A stretch of DNA of 64,000 nt from Chryseobacterium formosense (GCF_900116415.1 NZ_FPAP01000003.1:620001-684000), one strand, 5' to 3'; positions 43,001-52,739 are shown, numbered from the stretch's first letter. Notes: generated by a model from the letters alone, not told the origin. Program-made: numbers and translations.

Positions 43001-44104
43001 TCACATCTTCTCCGTTTCAAGAATTTTTAACACTAATTTTTCTTCGTGAGTTAATCCGGCTTTTCCATCATTTTCTTCAATGATTTCCAATTCGTCAAGA
43101 TATTTTTTAATCGTATTATTTTCGTAAAGGTTGATGACTAAAGGGTGTACATAATATTTTCGGCAAACCGTACTTGTATTTCCCAAATGTTCAGCAACAA
43201 TATCTAAAGCGGCTTTTACTTTCTTTTTGTACTGAGAATTGTTTTCGGCATAACCGATTTCTTTAAAAGCAATTAGGGCATTTACTGTTCCACTCCATGT
43301 TCTAAAATCTTTAGCTGTAAAATCTTCACCGCTTAATTCTTTAATATAATCATTCACCATGCCTGAATCCACAGAATGTCTTTTTCCTTCATCATCAAAA
43401 TACTGAAACAATTCTTTTCCCGGAATTTCTTTGCATTTCATAATTAACTTAGCCAATCTTTTGCTTTTCAGACTGACATTATGCATAATTCCTTTTTTCC
43501 CTTTGAATGAGAATTTTATTTTTTGTCCCTCGATTTTCACGTGTTTTTCTTTCAAAGTTGTTAAACCGAAAGAACCATACAATTTTTCGTAAATATTATT
43601 TCCGATACGGATATTGGTTCGCTGCATCAAGCTGACAATTAATGCCAAAATTTTTCTTTTTTCAAAATTTCTTAGGGCTAAATCTTTTTCTAGCTGCAAA
43701 CGAATTTCAGGCAAGGCATACCCAAACTGAAGCATTCTGTAAAACTTAGTATGGTTTCTCAGTGCACTCCACAACGGATGATAACGGTATTGCTTTCTGT
43801 TTTTCACATCAAAACCTGTTGCCTGAAGATGACCGTTGTCTAAAGCACAGATCCATACATTTTCCCAGGCCGGCGGAATAACTAAGCTATTTATTCTTTT
43901 AATTTCTTCTTTATCCTTAATTCTTTCATCACCTTTAAAATACTGAAACTTTTTACCTCTTTTTCGGCGAATAATACCGGAAGCTTCAGCATCAGTGGTA
44001 TAAATAAGATTTACCGCCTTTGCAGAAGCTACCGGATCCTTCATAATTTTGACAATCTTCGATGGCTTAAGATGAGAAATAATATCTAAATCTGATTGAT
44101 CCAT
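43001..44104 (-). CDS. DNA topoisomerase IB (poxvirus-like)
   Basis: 367 aa; relaxes supercoils by single-strand cleavage through a 3'-phosphotyrosyl bond. An N-terminal DNA-binding domain (WICALDNGHLQATGFDVKNR near 83-102) precedes the catalytic domain with the Arg in RTNIRIGNNIYEKLYGSFGL (near 163-182), DFRTWSGT near 267 and the nucleophile Tyr in CRKYYVHP near 316. Full length for bacterial TopIB. It lies 9 bp downstream of the tiny lipoprotein gene. Confidence 0.93.
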   Translation of the reverse strand: MDQSDLDIISHLKPSKIVKIMKDPVASAKAVNLIYTTDAEASGIIRRKRGKKFQYFKGDERIKDKEEIKRINSLVIPPAWENVWICALDNGHLQATGFDVKNRKQYRYHPLWSALRNHTKFYRMLQFGYALPEIRLQLEKDLALRNFEKRKILALIVSLMQRTNIRIGNNIYEKLYGSFGLTTLKEKHVKIEGQKIKFSFKGKKGIMHNVSLKSKRLAKLIMKCKEIPGKELFQYFDDEGKRHSVDSGMVNDYIKELSGEDFTAKDFRTWSGTVNALIAFKEIGYAENNSQYKKKVKAALDIVAEHLGNTSTVCRKYYVHPLVINLYENNTIKKYLDELEIIEENDGKAGLTHEEKLVLKILETEKM

Positions 44105-44113
44105 AAAAGTTGG

Positions 44114-44281
44114 TTAAGAGTTTTTACCCCGAGAAAATAGCCATAATAAAATGCCTACTACGCCGACAACCAGAATTATTCCCCACCACATTCCTGCTTT
44201 AAAGATCGTTTCTACCGCTTCACAACTTGTCAAAAGCATCAGACTAATAATAGTCATGCTGTATAAAGTTATTTTTTTCAT
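44114..44281 (-). CDS. Tiny predicted lipoprotein with one membrane helix
   Basis: A 55-aa ORF: MKKITLYSMTIISLMLLTSC gives a signal with lipobox LLTSC (Cys20), then EAVETIFKAGMWWG and a second hydrophobic helix ending LLWLFSRGKNS. The frame is clean and the stop lies 9 bp before the topoisomerase start, suggesting an operon. Small lipoproteins with EAxxxIFKAG followed by a helix recur in related genomes (recalled, not checked). Function unknown. Confidence 0.7.
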   Translation of the reverse strand: MKKITLYSMTIISLMLLTSCEAVETIFKAGMWWGIILVVGVVGILLWLFSRGKNS

Positions 44282-44340
44282 AATAATTTATTTTTTAGGT
44301 TTAATATTATTTGTTGGATGAGGGATGTATAATCAATAAA

Positions 44341-44365
44341 TTTGATATTTGATATTTGATATTTG
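44341..44365. repeat. 3.5-copy TTTGATA tandem repeat
   Basis: The 7-bp unit TTTGATA is repeated three times plus TTTG in a gene-free spacer. Short and simple. Confidence 0.6.
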
Positions 44366-44403
44366 CTTAATTAACCAAAATTTCGAATCTCAAACTTCAA
44401 ATC

Positions 44404-44841
44404 TTAAATCCTATTCCGGTCTTCTCTCCATTTTTTGATAGATTTCTTAATTTCATCTCCTGAAATATTTTCATGCAAAGCTTTATATAAAAGCTCTTTA
44501 AATTCATCATCATAAGCAAAACGCAGTGCTGCAATCTGACTGAAATTCAGCTTCTCTTCTACTTCATCCGACCTTTTACTGAACAGTTCAAAATATCTTT
44601 GCTTAAACTCAAGTCTCACTAAACGGTTCTGAAGTCCGAGAGCATAATGTTGACGAACCATAATGGCGAGATACAGAATCAGGAAAATAATGACAGAGAA
44701 AAGAATCCATAAAAGCTCATGTTCTGAATCTTTAAAAACTTTATAAATTCCAAATATTTCTAAAAAGAATAACAATGGAAGAAAAATAAAGTGATGGGGT
44801 GGATAATATTTCCTGTGATTGGTGTAATTCTGTGTTTCCAT
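44404..44841 (-). CDS. DUF6526-like small membrane protein
   Basis: 145 aa. Two hydrophobic helices (about 17-32 and 44-64) are followed by a cytoplasmic helical segment with the charged motif LQNRLVRLEFKQRYFELF and a long C-terminal helix (KKSIKKWREDRNRI). The N terminus METQNYTNHRKYYPPHHF is characteristic of the family. Function unknown. Stands alone. Confidence 0.75.
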   Translation of the reverse strand: METQNYTNHRKYYPPHHFIFLPLLFFLEIFGIYKVFKDSEHELLWILFSVIIFLILYLAIMVRQHYALGLQNRLVRLEFKQRYFELFSKRSDEVEEKLNFSQIAALRFAYDDEFKELLYKALHENISGDEIKKSIKKWREDRNRI

Positions 44842-45146
44842 AGAGGTATAGTAGCAAGAACCTTTCCAAAATGTTTTGACTTATTAATTTGTGGTATTTA
44901 TTTGGGCTGGAAGCTGGGTGTCGGAAGCTGGAAGTAATTTTTGGTCTGCAAATTTGTGATGTATTTTTTACAAGAAATTTTCTAAAAAAATGAAAAAAAA
45001 TTAATACTATATCCTAATTAAACTTCCCTCGTCCAGCTTCCAGCATCTATCTTCACCTTACAAAACTTTCTTAGATATTTTAACTTTCCGATTGATCTTT
45101 GAGCCTCAAAAATGCGTAACTTCACGTCTTTAAAATTATTAAAATA

Positions 45147-46916
45147 ATGACTTCAAAGGAAAAAGTAGCTGCACTTCGTGTAGAAATGCAGAAAAACAAT
45201 GTTGATGCATTTATAGTATACTCGGCAGATCCTCACATGAGCGAATACTTGCCTGAAGAATGGCAGGAAAGAGCCTGGATTTCAGGTTTTCTTGGTTCTG
45301 CAGGTTTTGTGGTAATTACAAAAGATAAAGCCGGACTTTGGACAGACGGAAGATATTTCACTCAGGCTCCGATTGAATTGGAAGGTTCAGGAATTGATCT
45401 TTTTAAAGACGGAATGGAAGGAACGCCCAATTATATCGACTGGATTATTTCTGAAATTCCTGCAAACGGAAAAGTGGCTGTCAATGCTTTGGCAACATCA
45501 CATTCTAACTGGGAGCTTCTGTATCAAAAACTGAATGCAAAAAACATAACTTTAGCTGATCTTCCTTTATTGAAAGAAGTCTGGAAAGAAAGAGGAACTC
45601 CTTCAAAAAAACCTATTTATACTCATCCAGTAGAAAGAGCAGGGAAATCTGTGACTGATAAAATTTCTGCGATCCGACAGAAAATGGAAGAGCAGGAAGT
45701 TGGTGTTCATGTCATCTCAAGTCTTGATGACGTTGCATGGACTTTGAACCTAAGAGGAAGCGATGTAGAAAGCAATCCTGTATTTTTAGGATATATTTTA
45801 ATTACTAAAAATGATGCAATTCTCTTCACCGACCTTGAAAAAATGGAAGTTGAAGCCAGAAAACAAATGGATGAAGCTTGGGTAAAAATGATGCCTTACG
45901 AAGAATTCTACAATCATCTGAGAACCATTAAAAACGAAAATATTTTAGTATCACCCAACAGCAACCAATCGATTTTTAAAGCTTTAAAAATTGAAAATAC
46001 CTTTGTAAAAGCCGCTGTTCCGGGAAATCTGATGAAAGCTCAGAAAAACGAAACCGAGCTTGAAGGTTTCAGAAAAGTGATGGTAAGAGACGGCGTTGCG
46101 ATGGTGAAATTCCTTTACTGGCTGACTCACAATGCAGGAAAAGAAGCAATGAATGAATATTCTATCGGACAAAAACTGAGAGAATTCCGTGCTGCAGGAG
46201 AAAATTTTGTGGGTGAAAGTTTCGGAAGCATTGTTGGTTTTAAAGAAAATGGAGCAATGATGCACTATTCTGCAAAATCTGAAGGAAGTAAAGACGTGAC
46301 GAATGACGCCAGTATTTTGGTAGATTCAGGAGGTCAATATCTTGAAGGCACAACCGATATTACGAGAACTTTGGCTTTAGGAGCAGTTTCGGAAGAATTT
46401 AAAATCAATTCAACATTGGTTTTGCAGGGAATGATCCGTTTATCGATGGTGAAGTTTCCGAAAGGAACGAGAGGCGTTCAGCTTGATGCCATTGCAAGAC
46501 TTCCTTTATGGATGAAAGCAAAAGATTATAACCATGGAACAGGACACGGTGTAGGAAGTTTTATGAACGTTCATGAAGGACCGCAAAATATCAGAAAAGA
46601 TATGAATCCACAGGAACTTTTGGTGGGAATGGTTGTTTCTAATGAGCCCGGTTATTATCTGGAAGGCGACTACGGAATCCGTCATGAGAATCTGATTGCC
46701 GTGAAAGAATCTGAAACTAGTTTGCATGGAACTTTTTATGAGTTTGAGACATTGACGTTCTGCCCGTTCTTTAAAAATGATATTGTAAAAGAAATTCTTT
46801 CTGAAGAAGAAATCAACTGGCTGAATGCTTATCATAAAACCTGTGAAGAAAAGCTTGCCCCACATTTGGAAGGTGAAGTGAAGGAATGGTTTTTAGAATT
46901 GGTAAGCCCGATTTAA
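45147..46916 (+). CDS. Xaa-Pro aminopeptidase (aminopeptidase P, M24B)
   Basis: 589 aa; removes an N-terminal residue preceding proline. Two creatinase-like N-terminal domains (about 1-310) precede the pita-bread domain, whose metal ligands are Asp in ILVDSGGQYLEG and TTDITRT near 392-404, His in GTGHGVGSF near 467, and Glu in NEPGYYLEGDYG and RHENL near 500-515. Intact by motif. The long form is common in Bacteroidetes. The gene has its own terminator. Confidence 0.93.
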   Translation: MTSKEKVAALRVEMQKNNVDAFIVYSADPHMSEYLPEEWQERAWISGFLGSAGFVVITKDKAGLWTDGRYFTQAPIELEGSGIDLFKDGMEGTPNYIDWIISEIPANGKVAVNALATSHSNWELLYQKLNAKNITLADLPLLKEVWKERGTPSKKPIYTHPVERAGKSVTDKISAIRQKMEEQEVGVHVISSLDDVAWTLNLRGSDVESNPVFLGYILITKNDAILFTDLEKMEVEARKQMDEAWVKMMPYEEFYNHLRTIKNENILVSPNSNQSIFKALKIENTFVKAAVPGNLMKAQKNETELEGFRKVMVRDGVAMVKFLYWLTHNAGKEAMNEYSIGQKLREFRAAGENFVGESFGSIVGFKENGAMMHYSAKSEGSKDVTNDASILVDSGGQYLEGTTDITRTLALGAVSEEFKINSTLVLQGMIRLSMVKFPKGTRGVQLDAIARLPLWMKAKDYNHGTGHGVGSFMNVHEGPQNIRKDMNPQELLVGMVVSNEPGYYLEGDYGIRHENLIAVKESETSLHGTFYEFETLTFCPFFKNDIVKEILSEEEINWLNAYHKTCEEKLAPHLEGEVKEWFLELVSPI

Positions 46917-47003
46917 CAGTGAATTGCGAATGGTCAATTGTAAATTTAAACCATTGAGATCAAATTAAGAAGTTTAGATTATTAAGATTGATTAAACATA
47001 TAA

Positions 47004-47045
47004 AAATTGTCCTGTAAATAACTTTGCAGGACAATTTGTTTTTGC
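47004..47045 (+). terminator. Terminator of the aminopeptidase gene
   Basis: A 15-bp stem (47004-47018 with 47023-47037) including one G-U pair in the plus-strand RNA, then T-rich DNA. Confidence 0.8.
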
Positions 47046-47186
47046 AACCGTATTTTCACGGTTTTATTTTCAGTGGAAATCCTGAGAAATATTTCACAGC
47101 ACTACTTTAGCTTTGCATCAACCGACCACTTTATATATAAGAAAGTTTATTTCTTTGAAAAATCATCTCTGAATATGGGATGATTT

Positions 47187-47858
47187 TTACTTTTTTACTA
47201 ATTCAATATATTTTTCCCCACATTCTTCAAATACGACATAATAATTCATTGAGTTGCCATAATTTTGAATAATAATTTCTTCTTTATACAATGTTCCCGA
47301 CACGTTTCGAGGAAGTGGTAAATCTTTCTCGAGGGGTTTGCCTTCATTATCCAGTCCGCCCAAATATTCGCTCCATTCAATATTTTTGAACGTAATATAA
47401 TAACCGTCTTTTTTCTCATTCAATTCAATTTCGGCATGATCTGAAAATTTATGGGAATCTGTTTCTAACTTATATTTCAACTGATTTTTTTGATAATATA
47501 ATGTCATATTCATTTTGCAGGTTGAATTTCCTTTTTTAAATTCATAATTACCTTCAATACTGAATATTGTTTTTGGGGTTTCATAATTCTTTTCTACATT
47601 ATTGGTGTCTTCAGCGACCGCTTTGGTGTCGGTTTTTTTTATCGTATCGAAATTCTCCTGAACAGATTGTATTTCTTCCCTTTTGGGCATTCGGCCACGT
47701 TCAAAACCTGTTATGAAAATAAAAGCCATGATAATTATGCACAATAACAAAACAGAAATAACAATGAGAATCTTCTTTGCAATAGTCAGTTTTGGAATTC
47801 TTAGAATAAAGAATATCAAGACTAAAATGACAATTAAAAATAATGCTGCAATACCCAT
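47187..47858 (-). CDS. Hypothetical membrane-anchored protein
   Basis: 223 aa. Two hydrophobic helices at the N terminus (about 3-20 and 28-50), then a Lys/Glu/Asp-rich linker (56-95) and a beta-rich extracytoplasmic domain (about 97-220; YEFKKGNSTCKMNMTLYYQK, ending GEKYIELVKK). The domain has two cysteines (STCKM and FEECGEKY). No recognised family. It is divergent from mnmE, with repeat element 4 between them. Confidence 0.6.
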   Translation of the reverse strand: MGIAALFLIVILVLIFFILRIPKLTIAKKILIVISVLLLCIIIMAFIFITGFERGRMPKREEIQSVQENFDTIKKTDTKAVAEDTNNVEKNYETPKTIFSIEGNYEFKKGNSTCKMNMTLYYQKNQLKYKLETDSHKFSDHAEIELNEKKDGYYITFKNIEWSEYLGGLDNEGKPLEKDLPLPRNVSGTLYKEEIIIQNYGNSMNYYVVFEECGEKYIELVKK

Positions 47859-48001
47859 TTTCTAAGTCTTTTTATGTATTTGTTTTAAAATTGAATGAAA
47901 ATATAATCTGCATTTTGAAATTGCATTTGCTTTATCTAAATCTACAAAAAATTGATGATTTTTCATACTTTGGAGAAATTTTTAAGTTACACACTACTTT
48001 T

Positions 48002-48115
48002 TAGCCCTGATTGAACGGCATGTTTGAGCTCTTTCCGGGATTTTTGGCGGCGGCTTTGCCGCCGCCAAAAATCCCGGAAAAGCGAGTAGTGAAAGCAGGT
48101 TCCCGGCTCTTAAAA
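48002..48115 (+). repeat. Variable-hairpin repeat element, copy 4
   Basis: Left flank TAGCCCTGATTG, then TGTTTGAGCTC, a perfect 23-bp hairpin (48032-48054 with 48058-48080, loop TTT), then AGCGAGTAGTGAAAGCAGG and GGCTCTTAAAA. It keeps the architecture and flank words of copies 1 and 2, with a different stem and a more diverged right flank. Confidence 0.8.
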
Positions 48116-48233
48116 AAGTTGGAATGTAGAAGAGTTTGAAGGTTTTGAGAGTTGAGAATCTTAAGTAATTAGAGTATTTAAATAACTGAATTTTGAACAT
48201 GAAATTTTGACTGTTTTGCCATTTAAATTTCCG

Positions 48234-48241
48234 TAATTTTG
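48234..48241 (+). promoter_or_regulatory. -7 box of mnmE placing the start at +1
   Basis: TAATTTTG, only four bases before the ATG at 48246, so the message should be leaderless. TTG words lie upstream (48207, 48216) but at imperfect spacing. Confidence 0.6.
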
Positions 48242-48245
48242 CAGC

Positions 48246-49631
48246 ATGAATAACGATACCATTTGCGCGCTTGCAACCGCCAACGGAATAGGAGCTCTAG
48301 GAATCATCAGAGTTTCAGGAGATGAAGCATTAACTGTGGTTCAGAAATGTTTTCCTTCAAAAAATCTTGAAAAACAAAAATCTCACACCATTCACTACGG
48401 TTATTTTATGGATGAGGAAGAGGCGATTGATGAAGTGATGCTTTCGATTTTTTTGGCTCCGAGAACTTTCACGACGGAAAATTCTGTGGAAATAACCTTC
48501 CACGGTTCGCCGCATATTGGTAAACGTATTCTGGAAACACTTATTAAAAACGGAGCCAGAATGGCAAAGGCGGGAGAATTTACACTCCGTGCTTTCATCA
48601 ATGGAAGAATTGATCTTTCTCAGGCTGAAGCAATTGCCGATGTGATTGCTTCCGAAAATGAGGCTTCAAGAAAAGTGGCAATCAATCAGCTTAAAGGTGG
48701 AATTACCAATGAAATTTCGTTTTTGAGAACCGATCTGCTAAATTTTGTTTCTTTAATTGAATTGGAACTTGATTTTGCCGAAGAAGACGTTGAATTTGCA
48801 GACCGTTCTGCATTGAATCAGCTTTTAGATAAAATTGAATTAAAATTAAATTCCCTGATTGAAAGTTTCCAATACGGAAACGCCATTAAAAACGGAACTG
48901 CCGTTGCCATCATCGGAAAACCGAATGCCGGAAAATCTACCCTTCTGAATGCTTTACTAAAGGAAGAAAGAGCGATTGTGAGCAATATTGCAGGAACAAC
49001 GAGAGATACGATTGAGGAAATTCTTCACATTAAAGGTCATGCTTTCCGCTTAATCGACACTGCAGGTTTGCGTGAAACAGTTGATGAAATTGAAGCCATC
49101 GGAGTGAAAAAGGCCAAAGAAAAAGTGGAAAATGCAGATATTTTGGTGTACCTAGCTGATGCAGCAACAGAAGATTTTTCTGAAGATATTGAGATGATAA
49201 AGTCTTTACTGAGAGATGATCTGAAACTTATTATCTGTGCAACAAAAATTGATGAAGTTATTCCTACTCTACACGAAAAAACTGAAGAAATTTTCAGAAA
49301 TGAAATTGCCCATGAGTTTGATTTTATAAAAATATCCGCCGTTGAAAATCAAAACATTCAGGATTTGAAGAACGAATTATCTTCTTTTGTAGAGCAATTG
49401 AAAACTTCCGAAAATAATGTCATCATTACCAATCAACGACACTTTCAGGCACTACAAAAGTCTTTGGATGCCGTGAATAAAGTGAAAGAAGCTATTAATT
49501 TTCAGATTTCAACCGAGCTTTTGGCTTATGAACTGAGAAATGCTCTGGAACATCTTGGCGAAATTTCAGGTGAAGTGACGAATGATGAAGTTTTAGGAAA
49601 TATTTTTTCTAAGTTTTGTATCGGCAAATAA
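48246..49631 (+). CDS. mnmE: tRNA uridine-5-carboxymethylaminomethyl modification GTPase
   Basis: 461 aa; with MnmG builds the 5-carboxymethylaminomethyl group at wobble U34. The N-terminal folate-binding domain (1-118), helical domain and inserted G domain are all present. G1 is GKPNAGKST near 224, G2 GTTRDT near 250, G3 DTAGLRE near 270, G4 ATKID near 335 (Thr in place of the common Asn). The C-terminal Cys motif FCIGK is intact. The start is fixed by a -7 box 4 nt before the ATG. Confidence 0.97.
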   Translation: MNNDTICALATANGIGALGIIRVSGDEALTVVQKCFPSKNLEKQKSHTIHYGYFMDEEEAIDEVMLSIFLAPRTFTTENSVEITFHGSPHIGKRILETLIKNGARMAKAGEFTLRAFINGRIDLSQAEAIADVIASENEASRKVAINQLKGGITNEISFLRTDLLNFVSLIELELDFAEEDVEFADRSALNQLLDKIELKLNSLIESFQYGNAIKNGTAVAIIGKPNAGKSTLLNALLKEERAIVSNIAGTTRDTIEEILHIKGHAFRLIDTAGLRETVDEIEAIGVKKAKEKVENADILVYLADAATEDFSEDIEMIKSLLRDDLKLIICATKIDEVIPTLHEKTEEIFRNEIAHEFDFIKISAVENQNIQDLKNELSSFVEQLKTSENNVIITNQRHFQALQKSLDAVNKVKEAINFQISTELLAYELRNALEHLGEISGEVTNDEVLGNIFSKFCIGK

Positions 49632-49799
49632 ATACAGTTTCTTTTAGTTTCTTATTTTGTCTTTTGTTTGATTTACAAGCATTTATACAATAAACATTTT
49701 CCCATATTAATCTTTATTTTTATATTTGGTACAACTTATGTACAACTCGAAACAAAAATCTGTACACCTTTGTACACCTCCAAATATAAAGAAGTAATA

Positions 49800-50919
49800 T
49801 GTTAATAACACTAAAGCAAAAAAAAACTAAAAGATGGAATAATAAGTCTCTTCATCGAATATTATAAAGGTTCGAATATTGACGAACAGGGGAAACGTAT
49901 ACATATAAGAGATTTTGAATATCTAAAAATATATCTACATGCCAATCCTAAAACACCAGCTGAAAAAAAAGAAAACAAGGAAAATCAAAAATTAGCGGAA
50001 AGTATTTTGGCAATTCGAAATGCCGAGTACCTTCAGGGTAAGTTTAAAATCCGAGATAAAGCAAAAGATAAAAAGAGATTTCTAGATTACTTTGAAGAGA
50101 TAACTGAAGAGAAAATAAATTCTTTAAATAACTACGGTAACTGACTTCTACATTAGTGCACCTCAAAAAGATTATTCCAGCCAATTTTCTATTCGAAGAA
50201 ATTGATGAAAACTTTATAAAAAAAGTAAAGAATTATATCGATAATAATGCTAGAACAAAAAGCGATCTTCCGTTATCAACAAACTCAAAATACTCCTACT
50301 TCAATAAATTCAAAGCATCTTTAAGAAGAGCTTTTGATGAGGGTTATTTACCGATTAACTATTCAGCAAAAATAAAATCGTTTGAACAAGCAAAAAGTCA
50401 GAGAGAATATCTAACACATAGTGAGCTACAAAAACTGGCAACAACTTCTTGTAAATACGAAGTTTTGAAGAAAGCATTTATTTTTTTATGTCTTACCGGA
50501 TTGAGATGGTCTGATATCAATTCTTTATTGTGGTCAGAGGTTAGGGACGAGGGAGATGTTAGTAGGATTAACTTTAGGCAAGAAAAGACGGACGGTGTTG
50601 AATATCTTTACATACCAAAACAGGCAAGACAGTTACTTGGAGAAAGGGGTTTAGGAAAGTGAGAGTTTTTAAAGGTTTAAAATATGGTGTCGTTTTTAAT
50701 AATGAAATAGTGAGATGGTGCAATAGGGCAGAAATTTCAAAGCATATAACTTTTCACAGTGCCAGGCACACCAATGCTGTCCTATTGTTAGAGAATGGAG
50801 CAGATATCTATACAGTTTCTAAGAGACTGGGACACAGAGAGATCAGAACAACAGCAATTTATGCTAAAATTGTGGATGAAAAAATGAAAGAGGCAGCTGA
50901 AATATACCACAGTTAGATA
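49800..50919 (+). pseudogene. Tyrosine recombinase (integrase) broken by several lesions
   Basis: Three homologous pieces in different frames make one integrase. Piece 1 (about 49800-50144) is the N-terminal SAM-like part, with a shift in the A run near 49820 and a TGA at 50142-50144. Piece 2 (50156-50662) holds the first catalytic Arg in LTGLRWSD. Piece 3 (50659-50919) holds HSARHTNA (His-x-x-Arg) and LGHREIRTT with the downstream Tyr in AIYAKI. So all catalytic residues survive, but on separated frames. Piece 1 meets piece 2 through a stop plus frameshift, piece 2 meets piece 3 through a frameshift near 50655. The element sits directly after mnmE. Confidence 0.85.
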
Positions 50920-51007
50920 TTGATATCTAGCCTTCCCCAAAAAATATATTTGAAATATTTTTTGTTCCCAATCTGAAAAATAAAGTTGATACAGAAATGA
51001 TTCCATA

Positions 51008-51289
51008 CTATTTTTTTGACCGTACATAAAGTGAAGCTTCTTCTGTTATTTCAGAATTTGATTTGCTGCTGTTTTGTAACAACCACAAATCAATCTTTTT
51101 TCTTTCGAAGAACAGAACTTTTCCACCAGGTTTTGAAGATGGAATTTGAGATGTATGCACCAACTTGTAGATGTAAGACTTGGTAAATCCAGTATAATCG
51201 GATAGCTCTTCAACATTTAAGATTTCTTTTAATCCAAAAATAAATCTCTCAATACGATTTAGTTTCTGGATAATAGTTTCGTTTTCCAT
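51008..51289 (-). CDS. Excisionase/AlpA-like helix-turn-helix protein
   Basis: 93 aa from the ATG at 51289 (a longer frame reaches 51334). A winged-HTH of the MerR/excisionase type: ILNVEELSDYTGFTKSYIYK is the recognition part, then PGGKVLFFERKKIDLWL, the usual wing and trailing helix. Such proteins commonly accompany integrases as directionality factors or regulators of mobile islands. It lies between the broken integrase and hipBA, consistent with a mobile-element remnant. DNA target unknown. Confidence 0.75.
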   Translation of the reverse strand: MENETIIQKLNRIERFIFGLKEILNVEELSDYTGFTKSYIYKLVHTSQIPSSKPGGKVLFFERKKIDLWLLQNSSKSNSEITEEASLYVRSKK

Positions 51290-51512
51290 AAATCTGATAT
51301 TAATATGAAAACAAAATTCAGCATCAGAAGGCACATACGCAATAAATCAGGGCATTACGGTTTAAAAAATAGTATAAAAGAATAATTACTTGTTTCAGAA
51401 TTAAATATTGCTACATTTTAGCTCTTTTTAATTGATTTTACTATTTGGTGTGAACTTCTAGCTGAAAATCTTTTGAATCTCATTTAGCATCTACTTATGA
51501 TAGTAAGCAATA

Positions 51513-52739
51513 TTACAGTTTTGTAATCGCGCGAGAGATTAATTCAATATTAGAATCCAAAATTCCATATTCTTTAGCTAAATATGGCCAATAGCTCAAT
51601 GCAAACCGTGTTTGTTCAATAATACCATTAATAATTGCATTTGAGAGCTTTGCTTCTTCACCGAGTTTTATAAGATGCTTAACCTCTATATTTCGCCCTT
51701 CTCCCATTACCATCATACTCTGCTCACCACCAGGTCCACTAGAAAAAGTAAGATCGTACGCAGGTGATAATTTCCATTCCCCTGTTTCATCCATTAAAAA
51801 ACTAAAATTTTTAGCATGGTCATCACGGTTATTTGCAAACACATTAAAAACAGCCATACGAAACATTTTTTCAACTTCCCTGGCATCTTTAGTTAAAGCA
51901 AATGTAAGCCCTATGAGGTCTTCGTAGTCTAGTGACGGATATCTGAAATTAGTATGTATCAAGCCTGCTACTGTATGCATATGCAACCTTCTATTACCAT
52001 CTCTATCAAATCTTTTTACCGCAAAGTAACCACAACCTTTCTTTGCCTTAAATAAGTGCACATCAGGAATATCTAAACCTGCCTCTTTAGCCATCAAAGC
52101 ATACACATATTCGATTGCACCAGCATCTAAGCCATCCTGCGAATTAGGAAATTTGACTAACCAGTTTTCAAAACCTTCGCCTAATTTTTTTGCTCCGTAT
52201 GAAATATTTTTTCTATCAAAATCAACCCCAATTAATGCTTTAGGCCTAGCTCCTGCTGAAGATCCATTTAAAACTAAAAGCTCTTTGAGTACTTCTTCTG
52301 AGTTCCCTTCCAAAACTTGTTCCGCTTGACTAGCAAGTTGATCTAAATCAATTAACTCATCTTCCAATGAGTGACTATTGTCAGGTTCATATACCAAAGC
52401 TCCCATGCCATATAATCCAACATTAGCCAAGCGGTCAAGTGAATTAATATCGGTCGGCAAAATTCCTTTAGCTCGCATTATACGGTCGAATAATAATCGC
52501 CCCCAGCCGTCAGGCAAACTATCACCAAACACCCCCGCTAAACCATCAAAAGGAGTCTGTGGCAATTCTGACAGACCATTTTTAAGAGGAAGATGAAAAG
52601 GTGATATTTCTAATCCCCTCTGTACAAACTCTTCATCATATTCAAAATATATGATATTATCCCTGATAGCCAAACGACCTACTGGATCTGCCTTGGATCC
52701 GAAGTCCAGTGCTACTTTTATCTCTTTTATACTTTGCAT
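51513..52739 (-). CDS. hipA: HipA-family toxin kinase
   Basis: 408 aa, full-length HipA (kinase that phosphorylates targets such as glutamyl-tRNA synthetase to cause dormancy in E. coli). The N-terminal subdomain-1 motif (about 60-95, GLAGVFGDSLPDGWG) leads into the catalytic part: phosphoacceptor-loop SSAGARPK near 157, catalytic loop FANNRDDHAKNF near 307, and the metal-binding Asp in AYDLTF near 330. It overlaps HipB by one base (TAATG), so the antitoxin is translated first. Looks intact. Confidence 0.9.
   Translation of the reverse strand: MQSIKEIKVALDFGSKADPVGRLAIRDNIIYFEYDEEFVQRGLEISPFHLPLKNGLSELPQTPFDGLAGVFGDSLPDGWGRLLFDRIMRAKGILPTDINSLDRLANVGLYGMGALVYEPDNSHSLEDELIDLDQLASQAEQVLEGNSEEVLKELLVLNGSSAGARPKALIGVDFDRKNISYGAKKLGEGFENWLVKFPNSQDGLDAGAIEYVYALMAKEAGLDIPDVHLFKAKKGCGYFAVKRFDRDGNRRLHMHTVAGLIHTNFRYPSLDYEDLIGLTFALTKDAREVEKMFRMAVFNVFANNRDDHAKNFSFLMDETGEWKLSPAYDLTFSSGPGGEQSMMVMGEGRNIEVKHLIKLGEEAKLSNAIINGIIEQTRFALSYWPYLAKEYGILDSNIELISRAITKL

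Noticed and set aside
44341..44365. Short tandem repeat as possible CRISPR or array
   Set aside because: The unit is only 7 bp and has no spacers, so it is a simple repeat.
49860..49885. GGTTCGAAT-like word that could mark a tRNA
   Set aside because: It has no cloverleaf partner arms and lies inside the integrase coding remnant (codons for KGSNIDEQ).
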